NCBI GenBank assembly: GCA_032358255.1
Contig: JAULBX010001336.1
Location: 90,809-154,808 of the forward strand
Length of the DNA stretch: 64,000 bases
Reading direction: 5' to 3'
Source: Heterotrichella gracilis
Lineage: Eukaryota > Sar > Xanthophyceae > Tribonematales > Xanthonemataceae
Both the position numbers and the translations under genes were made by a program. Of this stretch, positions 55,601-64,000 are shown piece after piece. The notes beneath the pieces are model-generated. The model saw nothing but the letters and a program-made list of their open reading frames with translations. It was not told where the DNA came from and searched no databases. Each line of letters starts with the position of its first letter. The stretch's first letter is position 1.

Positions 55601-56767
55601 GACCTGGAGGCGTGGTTCCCGGCATCGCAGGCCTTCAGGGAGCTTGTGTCCTGCTCAAACTGCCTGGACTACCAGGTGAGGGGGTGAGGATCAGGGGCTT
55701 AGGGTTTAGGGTTTAGGTGTGGTTTGCTGCATGGCATGCGTTCAGGGAACTGGTGTCCTGCTCATCAAACTGCCTTGACTATCAGGTGGGGGGTGAGGAT
55801 GGGGGACTTAGGGTTTAGGGTTTAGGGTCAGGCTGGTTTCAGATTGGTTGGTGGATGTGGGGTATGGGGTTGTGTGAAGGGGGTGGTGCAGGATTGAAAG
55901 CTGCAAGGAATACGTTGTGGAGGTGTGCTTTCCTGTATTGCATGCATCCAGCTCTTCAGGGAGCTATTGTGATGTGCAAGTTGCATTGGTTATCAGGTGG
56001 GTGGGGTCTCTGAGTGGGGTGCCGGGGCTGCCTTTGAAGGGTTGGGGGGCATTTGTGTGTGATATAAGGCGTGGTGGTACTGCGTGTGCATCTACGCCCT
56101 ACAGGATATGGATAGGATGTCAGGATGCGCGTATGCCCCATCTTTATCTGTGCCCTGTTACCAGGCTGAATTCCCTCCTTTCCCTCATCCCCATCACCAC
56201 CCTGAACCTCACCCCACTCCATCCCCGCTCCCCTCGCTCTCAGTCCCGGCGGCTAGACGTGCGCATCCGCACCCCCAAGGGCCCAGCCGGGGATGTGCGC
56301 AAGGACTTTGTGCACATGCTGAACGGCACGCTCACTGCCACCGAGCGCACCATGTGCTGCGTGCTGGAGAACTACCAGACAAAGGATGGGCTCAGGTGGG
56401 TGTGGGGGTGGGTGGGTGGGTGGACGGGGTGAAGTTGTGGAAGAGTGGAGAATGCTGAGGGGCAGTTGGTGTGTTGGGGCCTTGAACCGGTAAACCGCTA
56501 AACCGCAATGTGAAGCGTGCTCCTCGATAGGACTTGCCTTACAATCGCCTCCCTTGCAGCCACGGCTGATGTCAACAACAGGGAAGCATTCCTTGATCAG
56601 CATTCCCCATCTGCAGGATCCCCGAGGCCCTCCAACCCTTCATGATGGGCATCGACTTTGTGCCCTTCCGCAAGGCGCTGGACCCTAAGGGTAAACTGGT
56701 GGACCTGCCCAAGCCCACAGCCCGGCCCGCCACCAGCGATTCCAGCCAAGCAATGAGCACCAGCTGA
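52659..56767 (+). CDS. SerRS: Seryl-tRNA synthetase (cytosolic type)
   Basis: Exons 52659-52686, 52772-52876, 53031-53101, 53256-53417, 53798-53924, 54478-54663, 54985-55153, 55420-55675, 56244-56395 and 56617-56767; all phases agree, 468 aa. It charges tRNA-Ser (and tRNA-Sec). It begins MLDINLFR, the usual eukaryotic start without a presequence, and continues with the tRNA-binding coiled-coil arm (about 30-120: [38 protein letters not shown]). The class II core includes [19 protein letters not shown], motif 2 [32 protein letters not shown], and motif 3 [17 protein letters not shown]. The C-terminal tail is a short Ser/Thr/Pro extension. Three borders have decayed copies in neighbouring non-coding sequence, annotated separately. 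Intron 5 holds diverged CCACATGGCATCCAT repeats (54000-54200). Confidence 0.96.
54866..54914 (+). pseudogene. Decayed copy of SerRS exon 7 acceptor border
   Basis: CCTAATGCCTTGTCCTACAG then GCAAGGGCGATGACAAGTAT copies the true border CCTAATGCCCTGTCCCACAG, GCGAGGGTGATGACAAGTAC (54965-55004). 54936-54970 between them is (CCCTAAA)n. Confidence 0.92.
55729..56005 (+). pseudogene. Two decayed copies of SerRS exon 8 donor border
   Basis: The real end of exon 8 (TTCAGGGAGCTTGTGTCCTG through TACCAGGTGAGG, 55634-55681) is repeated at 55741-55800 (TTCAGGGAACTGGTGTCCTG through TATCAGGTGGGG). A second, more diverged copy lies at 55955-56005 (TTCAGGGAGCTATTGTGATG through TATCAGGTGGGT). The first two units each continue with a GGTGAGGAT word and (TTTAGGG)n (55698-55716 and 55807-55827), so the repeat unit includes the telomere-like part. 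Confidence 0.95.
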
Positions 56768-56844
56768 GGGGGCTAGGGAGGCACGTGAGGGGGGGACATC
56801 GTGCTTTGGTTGCGCTGGCATCCCATTTGGCGTGGTGCGTTTGG

Positions 56845-57036
56845 GTGCTGGACCCTAAGGGTAAACTTGTGGACCTGCCCAAACCCTTGGCTCAGCCCGC
56901 CACCAGCGACTCCAGCCGAGGAATGAGCTGAGTGGGGCATGAGATGGCGTAGGATGACAGCCGCGGGACCTAATTGCAGTGCGCAATGCTGGCCAAAGCT
57001 GCGCAACAGCCCGCCACCAGTGGCACCAGCCAGGCC
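56845..57036 (+). pseudogene. Decayed copies of SerRS terminal exon end
   Basis: 56845-56931 repeats the last exon: CTGGACCCTAAGGGTAAACT, GTGGACCTGCCCAA and CCCGCCACCAGCGACTCCAG to a TGA stop (original 56678-56767). A shorter third echo, CAGCCCGCCACCAGTGGCAC, is at 57006-57036. Confidence 0.92.
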
Positions 57037-57916
57037 AAGAGGACAGGCTGCAATGGCACCAGAGGGCGCTGCCATGGGGTGCGTTGGCTGCGGTGCCTGG
57101 CGCGCTGGCCAGGGGTGTGCTGGTGGGGCGTGCTGTGTTGGTGCGAAGCAGTGCAAGGGGAGGCGACGAGGGGCTGCGCCAGGCTGCGGGGGACTGACGG
57201 GGAGTAACATCACAGTTGAGTGGTAGGGGGTACAGCGGCATGACAAAGTGGGGGGGAACAGCTGCTGAGCGGTATGGAAGCCATAACAGTGTGGTCCATC
57301 ACTAGTGGCTATGTTTCGTCATTGAAGTTGCTATGCTTCCTCATTGAAGTGCATGCATGGGCGCCGCAGGAGACCCATGCGCCCTTTTCACGCCATTTCG
57401 TCACCATTGGGCCTCCCCATTTTTGTACACGACCCAGTAGCTTTCGTAGACTGGGCACAGGGTACAGATCGCCTGAATAGTCTCAAAAATGGGCTGTGGC
57501 CATTAACTTTTAACTGCTAGCGGCCACCATGCCCACGCCATTGGCTAACTAGCACAGTTCATGGCCATTGTCTTGGCCAGCTGGGGTCATGATCCACAAT
57601 GAGATTGGTCTTGTTGTGATACTAATAGTGAATCTTATGCACAACCGTGCAGTCATGCGCAGCCTGCTGCATGTAGCTGACAATGCAATTGGGATGTCCT
57701 GCATTGCATTCAATCTGCCCAAATTGGATTGAATGGGCATGGATGGATTGGCATGCCAGGTATGATCATCAGGCTCACCATGGTGCAGTGCACCATGTTC
57801 GGGGTGGGGCAGCAGACAGTGTAACCAATACGCTGCATTGATCTTTCATATTTAAGTTAAAACCTAAAACGATTTATTGTGGTGCCCTGGTGCAAGCTAG
57901 TGGTCCCTCAACTCCG

Positions 57917-57951
57917 CCTCTGTGCGTGACGGCAATGCCTCTGTGCGTGAC
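57917..57951 (+). repeat. Short tandem repeat
   Basis: Two copies of a GCCTCTGTGCGTGACG unit, separated by GCAAT. Confidence 0.8.
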
Positions 57952-58057
57952 GATTCCCTTCCTTTCTACTGGACCAGGTGTGGGTATGGATGCGAGCGGC
58001 CGCTGCCATCATTGGTAATTGCTAGCAGGCGCTGGAATCCAGCCACGGTGACCACGA

Positions 58058-58144
58058 CATGCCGCATGGGCCAATGGCTTCTGCACTGTAACAGTTCTCG
58101 GACCATGGCATGGTCCGAGAACAGTGCAGAAGCCACGCGGCATG
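58058..58144. repeat. Long inverted repeat with small bulges
   Basis: CATGCCGC, an 8-nt unpaired stretch, TGGCTTCTGCACTGT, a 6-nt bulge and TCTCGGACCATG pair with CATGGTCCGAGAACAGTGCA GAAGCCA and GCGGCATG around a one-base centre at 58107-58108. It is nearly perfect over more than 35 paired bases. Confidence 0.92.
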
Positions 58145-58274
58145 AACCACATATGCGTTCCAAGACGTGTGTCATAGGTCATGCAGTGGTATGCAGGCAC
58201 GTTCAATTCTGAACGGATATAAGCACTGTCTCCTTTAAAGATTTATAATATTAAGATAAATGATTGCAAGGTCA

Positions 58275-59063
58275 TCACATTACTTGCTCTAGGCTTGTCC
58301 CAACAAATGTTTGCATTTGCTGTTTGCATGTCATGGACACCCCCCATCTATGTGATTCTACCGCATAATCCTGACAACAGAAGCCTGCCGTCAGATCCTG
58401 TCCAAGCCCATGCCAAATGCGACACCACAATGACGCATCAGTGCCCAGGTGGTCGCATTGAGCCAGTGCCCTCCCTATTCGGTGACTCAATGCACTTGCA
58501 GACTCCCACAATGCTGCCATACAAGGGCTGCCTCTGCAATTTGCTCCACGGCTGCTTTGAAACCATGTACCAGGCATGGCTGCTTCTGCCCTTGCCGTCC
58601 CCTCCAGCACACGCCACCAGTGAACCATGCAATGCAGGCATGCGCCACTGCGCCACTGCCAGTGGATACATCCCACCTCGGCACACATTTGACTGTTGCT
58701 GTGATCACTGCCGCTCCTTGATGTGCATCCACATGGCACACCCAAGGTGCCGTCACTGGAACCCTCAGACTGAACTGGCACGCGCAACTGGCTGTTGCAG
58801 GATGGTTGTATGGGCGGCGCACTGCTAGTGGTTCCTCCCGCAGTGGAGCAGGGAACCAGCAGCCAGGAAGCAACCAAACACCTGCGCACCAAGCCATTAT
58901 GCGTTAGCATTGCACTTGCCCCGTCCAGTGCAAAGTATACAGTCGGGTTATCAAATTGTGCAGTAGACGAGCCCGGGACACTTATGGCTGCTGCACATCT
59001 GCCAGGGCTTGCCACCGCGTTGGTTTTCAGAAGCATACCAGTTGCTGCATGAGTGTGTACCAT
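58275..59063 (-). other. Unassigned 262-codon open frame
   Basis: A continuous minus-strand frame of 262 codons, rich in Cys, Ser, Ala and Trp, with no recognised domain, signal peptide or membrane segment. The opposite strand is also open for 177 codons (58295-58828). It starts about 130 bp from the inverted repeat. It may be chance or the remnant of a mobile element. I would not count it as a gene without transcript evidence. Confidence 0.25.
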
Positions 59064-60195
59064 ACCCTAAAAATGCTTACCGCTGCACTTGTCAAAGTAG
59101 TTTGTCCCACGTATCGTATCTTGTACAGCCCGGGGACCTGGGGTGGGAGCAAGGGGGGGCGCAGGGGGTCATGGCACAGCCAGGGTGAGAAAGAAAGGGG
59201 CGGGCAGGGCAAGGTCAGCAGGTGTTGGTTTACAGAAGTGATTCCACTCACCCTGAACTTGAAGGCTTCGTAGCTACCATACAATGCCCCTGCATTGGGA
59301 GTGGTGGCATCAGTGATAGCTTGTGATCATGACTAATGGTATACAAACTCGAGCAGTTTGCATATGGCGACGCCTTGGTGCGCATGGCACATACCTATTG
59401 AAGCTCCCAGAGCACCACCCAAGGCAGCTCCTGTCATCACCCTGTTTGCGCATGGGTTGTCCAATGACATCCCCATTGCACTGGGCGATGTGCAAAAGGC
59501 TATGTGCTTGCTTCAAACGGTGGCGGGGCTTAGTGGCAGCAGACAGTTGGCCTTCAGATACTGCCCAGTTCCTGGTTGTTGCCCTTCAAGCAGTGGCGCC
59601 AGTACCACAACTGGGTAGCGAAGAGATGCCAGCCAGTTTACTGGATGGTAACTGGGGCCAAGCGGTGAAGGCAGTTGCACGAATCGCGACACAACAGCCT
59701 GCTAGGTAACAGACTATTACAAGAACGGGGTTGTTGCGCGATGCCACAACGACGGCGCTTACATAACACTTCGCAAGCCAGTGCCACTGGCAGTGGGCGC
59801 CCAAGTGGGCTGTATATGCATGCATTACGGTTCCCGCCTTTATCCGGATATTGTTTTGCCCCGAGTGGCCCGAGTTTCTAGAAGGGTTTGCATCAAAAAC
59901 CAGCCAACCTTGTATTGCTGAGGGCAGAGTTTTAGGTGGTACTGGGTTCGGTGTCTGACTCCTACTGTCGCGTGGCACACTAGTCGACCAAAACCGCAGA
60001 TCTGCATCGGGTGGCATGCGTGCATCGACTCCCACAAATAGCTCGCTTCCGTGCAAAAACTAGCGTGGTTCGGCTCCTTCTGCCTAGACAAACGACAGTA
60101 TTCCACTGCTGAAAGCCAGTGCTCGCCCCGATACCCATCGCACCTTCAAACCCTCCAACTGTCTAGGACCACGTACGTTTGCACAGCTTGTGAGG

Positions 60196-61813
60196 ATGGC
60201 TTCCGTCGGCCAAGTCACCTGCCTTGCAGGCAGGTACTTCTCCTCCACTTCATCAACAAGCAGCGGGCGAGTGGGACCCCGCCCCAGCCCTGCTCTAGCA
60301 AAAAGGTCCAGGCCCACGAGCAGAAAACTCCACCTAACGAGGGCCACTGGGGATTCTGAGGCCTTCACCAACATGACAAACGATCAGGCGTACAAGCTGC
60401 TGGGAGTGAAGGAGGGGGCACGTTTCGACGAGTGCCTGGACGCCAAAAACCGCATCGCCGAAGCAAACCCCGGCAACCAAGAGAAGATCATGGAGGTGAA
60501 CATCTCCTCTGCTGTTGGGTGAAGGGTCCACTTGCGCAACCTTGGTGTTGAGCCTTGGTTCCCTTCTGCAGGCCGAAGCTGCCTATGAGCACCTGCTTAT
60601 GGACTCTATGCAGAAAAGGTTGAGTGGTGAGCTGCAGGTGTCAACAAGCGTCAGGTTTGCAGACGTGCCAAAGAGGAAGCCTACCCCACAGGTACTTCTC
60701 GTTCACATACCGTTGCTCCCCATACCCTGCTTTTGAAGCTTGCTCTTGCTGACTAGAAGGACAGCGGGGCTTCTGGGTTGTGGACAGGGGTTCGACTAAG
60801 TAGTGCCGTGATATGTGCAGGCTCCAAAGGGGCTGCAGGCCATCCAGGCAAACATCCCCCAGCTGGTGCAAATAAAGAGCCCAAACAAAAACCTTGCCAT
60901 CAAGCAGTCCGTGGTGTTTGGTTCGTTGGCGGCGGTGACGCTGATCCAGGTGAGCGCTGCCCTCGTGGTGGTCTAGGGTTTAGGGTAATTGGTACAAGAT
61001 AGCTGTGCAGGTTCCTTGTGGCCTGAACGCCGCAATATGCTGGCGGCCTGGAGCAGAAAGGATAGATGTGGGATAATTTAGCCAGCAGCTGCACATTGGA
61101 GAGCTTGAGCCCGCAAACTCAGGTCCGCTCGGTTGCGGTGCAGGGCTTGTCAGTCCAACCTGGGGCTGGCGACGAGGTGCCTGGACTGCAGTTGGCGCTC
61201 GGGACAGCAGCAGCGGTGTACTTCTTCAGGGACAGCAAGCGCCTGGGACTGGGTGCGTAATGGCTTTTCATGCCATGTTACTGCTAGCGCCCGCGTCGTG
61301 TGTTGACGATGCGCTGTGTGCAAGTGGTGGGGGAACAACCCTCCAGGTGTAGTGGAGTTGTGCCCTTACACGTGTGTGCTGCATGTGCAGGCCGCTCAGC
61401 TGCGTTGACTGTCGGTGGCTTGGTAGCTGGAGCGCTGGTGGGTGGGCTTCTGCAGGGCTGGCTGCGTGTGGACATCGTCCCCATCGCGGTGCGTTCCATG
61501 TGCATTGTGGAATAAGTTCTAAGCTGTGGCACCTCTACGCGCTTTCTCATCTGCCAGCAGCGCACTGCGTGCCTTGGAACCAAGGAACCAAGCTGGCTGC
61601 AGCTGCAGGGGGGGGCGTTGAATCCTCAGCTGGGTTGGCACTTGTGCTGCAATCAGTGCAACCGAATAACAGCCATTGCACTGGTGCTGGTGTCATTTTG
61701 GAAGCTCGCCCATTTTGTGGTGGCTGTGTGCGCAGGGCTTGAGCTCACCAAGCACACTTGTGGCTGAGTTTGCGCTTGCGGGGCTGTGGGCAGCATGCGC
61801 CTTCCTGGTCTGA
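60196..61813 (+). CDS. CPP1: CPP1-like chloroplast chaperone-like protein of POR (J-like domain, DUF3353)
   Basis: Exons 60196-60495, 60572-60691, 60821-60949, 61144-61252, 61391-61488 and 61736-61813; phases 0, 0, 0, 1, 0; 277 aa. CPP1/CDF1 in plants is an envelope/thylakoid protein that stabilises protochlorophyllide oxidoreductase. The N-terminal about 50 residues (MASVGQVTCLAGRYFSSTSS) are a Ser/Arg-rich transit peptide. The J-like region (about 58-140) has NDQAYKLLGVKEGARFDECL then AEAAYEHLLMDSMQKRLSGE; it lacks an HPD motif, as in CPP1. Four hydrophobic helices follow (QSVVFGSLAAVTLIQ; LQLALGTAAAVYFF; LTVGGLVAGALVGGLLQG; AEFALAGLWAACAFLV). Intron 3 begins with TCTAGGGTTTAGGG after the donor. 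Plant CPP1 is about 258 aa. Confidence 0.94.
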
Positions 61814-64000
61814 GTGCATGGGAGACACCACATGGGCGTGGTGGTAGATGGCAGGAAAGCAGTGAGAACATGACAGGACGAGATTGCAAGGAGCAGGCAT
61901 GCACCATCAGCAATGTGGTGCAAATGGAGATTTTTGATAGGAAAGGCATGGGCTAGGATCGAGGTTGTGGAATCAATTGAGATATTTTTGCTGGTCATGC
62001 TACCAGTCGGGGCATGCAACTTGTTGAACAGCTTCCATCCAGAAATGCACTGCATTGTGACCTGTAAACAAACATTTCCCTTCATCATTGTGATTTGAAC
62101 CATGCAGCAGAGGGTCATGCTGATTGGTGACAACATGGGTATCGGGAATTTTCCTTGCAAAATATATGCTCGATGGTTTGTAGTGCCAATACTTGCAAGG
62201 TGAAGATGCTCCTTTTTTGCATAGCCGTATGTGCGCAGACCTCGATCCTTGCGGAGTGTGTACAATATAAAGTGCCATGTGTCCTACTGGCGGGGCACGA
62301 ACACTGTTGAGATTTAAGCCTCCCACATAGAAGTGATGCATGGACTTTGCGGTGCCCTGGTATGGTAATTTTGAGGCTGTGCACGAGACCTGCAGGAAAT
62401 AATTCCATGCCATATTGTGATGGACAGAGCGTGCAATAAGGGGACCCTGCTGAGGGTTGTGGTTACCTACTGTGTGCAAAATGCAGTAATTTGACTTGCG
62501 TGCGTGGTGCGTGCGTGTGCACATGTGTAACAGTAATCCCATATACAAGCTCTCAGCTCAGTGAGTCACAGGCACTGTGAGTCACAGGCACGGTGAGTCA
62601 CAGGCACGGTGAGTCACGATCGGTCTTATTCCAGGCACACCTGGTCCCGCAAGTCTTGGACGTGCCACTGGCACTATGACCATACTATACTGAGCAGACA
62701 GCAGGCCTTGTCAAGCATCGTTGAACAGCATCGTTGTCTCTTGAGTAGGAAGTGAATGCCTTAGCTAAGGTTTAAAGTAGTCACCCCATGGGGTTATCCT
62801 AAGGGTTTAGGAGGGGGCTGAAATCCGATTGGCAGACAGCTGTACAGAAGGTGGGCTCGCACTCAGTACGACTCTGAGAGTGCTCAACCTGTCAACCGGT
62901 CAGCTTGAGGTGGACCACAAAAGCAAAGCAACCCTTTCAAGTCCTCACATCGATGGCAGCACTTGCTCTCAGGAAGTCGCTCAGTTAACCCGTTTACAAG
63001 AGCGCCTGAATTGCTGGAACTTCAAAGTTCCAGGAGCTTGGCGATCATTCTCCAGTCTTGAGAGACTGCCTCCCAGCGCCTCGATTTTACGAAAGCCTGT
63101 CACTTGCAGAGTGGTTCTGAGAAGAAGCCTCGGCACAGTGTTCACTGCAATCTCTGAGACTCTCTGAGGCAAGAACCCTGTTGGCAGTTGCCTTCGGAAG
63201 TCACGTTGGCAATGACTGTGACACCTAAGTTACTCACCTGAGGTCCAACGTTGTCCCTGTACGCCATCCATGAATGCATGGCATAGGATTCACTACAGTA
63301 CAAATAGGATCCTCTTGGAGTGTTCAGTGAGCCAATACCTGCCGCTTCTCCCTTTGCCATACACCCCACCCACCCAGCCCTTTCCATCGTATAAGGTGAT
63401 CATCCCCAGCTCACCTCCAGCATCCTATCTATGTCTCCACTTCATTTGCCCCACCTCCTGCACTGGGGACCCCTGGGTGCAGTGGTGGGGTCCTGTACAT
63501 CGGATAGTTGGATTCCAACTCATGTACAATGCTAGCATTCCTAGCAGTGGGCACCTACTGCACTTTATAGTCTATCAGCTGTGGGCCCCAGCTTGCCACT
63601 CTTCACTGCACTCTTTTTCCAGCTCCACACATCCAGTGACTGAGTCCACTCTCCACCCGCCACCCCCCATCCACACTACCTCATGGGACACCTGCTAGCA
63701 CCATTCCACATCTCTGCTGCTTCCCTTGCATTCCATAAGTAATACACATTCTATACCAAGCATGCTGCATCACGTGTGGCACAGAGCTGCCACCTAAGCG
63801 GCATATGTGTGGCAGGACATTATGGGGCATGGTAAGGCATTGATGCCCCATCATACGGAGTGCGTCATGCATGCACCATATGGCATCGCTGTGACAGTAG
63901 AATAGTACATTAAATTGCTGATGTGTTGCGACCTGTCTGGCTGGGGTATGTATTTACAAGCGATGTCCAGAGTAAAGGTTACAAGCGCATGTGTCTAACA
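61814..64000. other. Downstream intergenic region
   Basis: A TGTAA word (possible CPP1 poly(A) signal) lies at 62063-62067. Open frames on the minus strand (61693-62548, two overlapping frames) and 62829-63167 (+) show no family features. The sequence after 63350 is T/C-rich. No gene is supported. Confidence 0.45.
62561..62618 (+). repeat. 16-bp tandem repeat
   Basis: About 3.6 copies of GTGAGTCACAGGCAC(T/G), starting at 62561, 62577, 62593 and 62609. Each copy carries a TGAGTCA (AP-1/GCN4-like) word, which may be incidental. Confidence 0.92.

Larger units (their letters stand above)
57037..60195. other. Long intergenic region SerRS - CPP1
   Basis: About 3.2 kb without a supported gene. It holds a 16-bp tandem pair, a strong inverted repeat at 58058-58144 and a long unassigned minus-strand frame at 58275-59063, all listed separately. 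An ATATGCATGCAT motif lies at 59814-59825. Confidence 0.5.

Noticed and set aside
61693-62548. Two overlapping minus-strand frames of 182-190 codons
   Set aside because: Two frames open over the same DNA, neither with recognisable features; most likely chance.
63270-63698. 142-codon plus-strand frame
   Set aside because: Ser/Pro/His-rich translation of T/C-rich sequence; no motif.

Overview
The window is nuclear DNA from a green alga, most likely a trebouxiophyte or other core chlorophyte. Evidence: dense spliceosomal introns with GT-AG ends; a chloroplast GapA-type GAPDH; CPP1, the chloroplast chaperone-like protein of POR; a plastid-type rhodanese; a CBM53-type starch-binding protein; and scattered plant-type telomere repeats (TTTAGGG/CCCTAAA) inside introns. 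No bacterial operons, CRISPR arrays, phage or intact transposons were seen. I assembled all exon chains by hand from splice sites, reading phase and family conservation; no transcript data were available.

Layout. 1-6.1 kb: tandem pair of GT61-like glycosyltransferase genes (+), the first cut by the window edge. 7.7-8.4 kb: ribosomal protein eL6 (-). 9.9-12.8 kb: unrecognised low-complexity protein built on a duplicated two-exon module (+). 14.5-15.6 kb: RAD6-type ubiquitin-conjugating enzyme (+). 16.7-19.2 kb: plastid rhodanese-like membrane protein (+). 21.2-22.4 kb: unrecognised single-pass membrane protein (-). 24.4-32.1 kb: 16-exon alanyl-tRNA synthetase with an eEF1B-gamma-like GST domain fused at its N terminus (-), divergent from RPB6 (32.5-34.2 kb, +). 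36.1-43.9 kb: 14-exon voltage-gated K+ channel with a CNBD-like domain (-), divergent from mitoribosomal mS38 (44.5-45.2 kb, +). 46.2-47.7 kb: coiled-coil/CBM53 starch-binding protein (+). 48.9-51.6 kb: GAPA (+). 52.7-56.8 kb: seryl-tRNA synthetase (+). 60.2-61.8 kb: CPP1 (+). The remaining intervals look non-coding.

The genes are unlinked housekeeping, plastid and transport functions, as is usual in a eukaryote. Four plastid or starch-related genes (rhodanese, CBM53, GAPA, CPP1) and three translation genes (eL6, AlaRS, SerRS) are present, but nothing indicates co-regulation beyond the divergent promoters.

Most interesting structure: many genes carry decayed copies of their own exon borders (exon edge plus splice site) in the neighbouring intron or 3' flank. 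Several copies are separated from the real border by telomere-type repeats. The telomere repeats tend to be G-rich (TTTAGGG) after donors and C-rich (CCCTAAA) before acceptors. The second notable item is the in-frame GST-AlaRS fusion.
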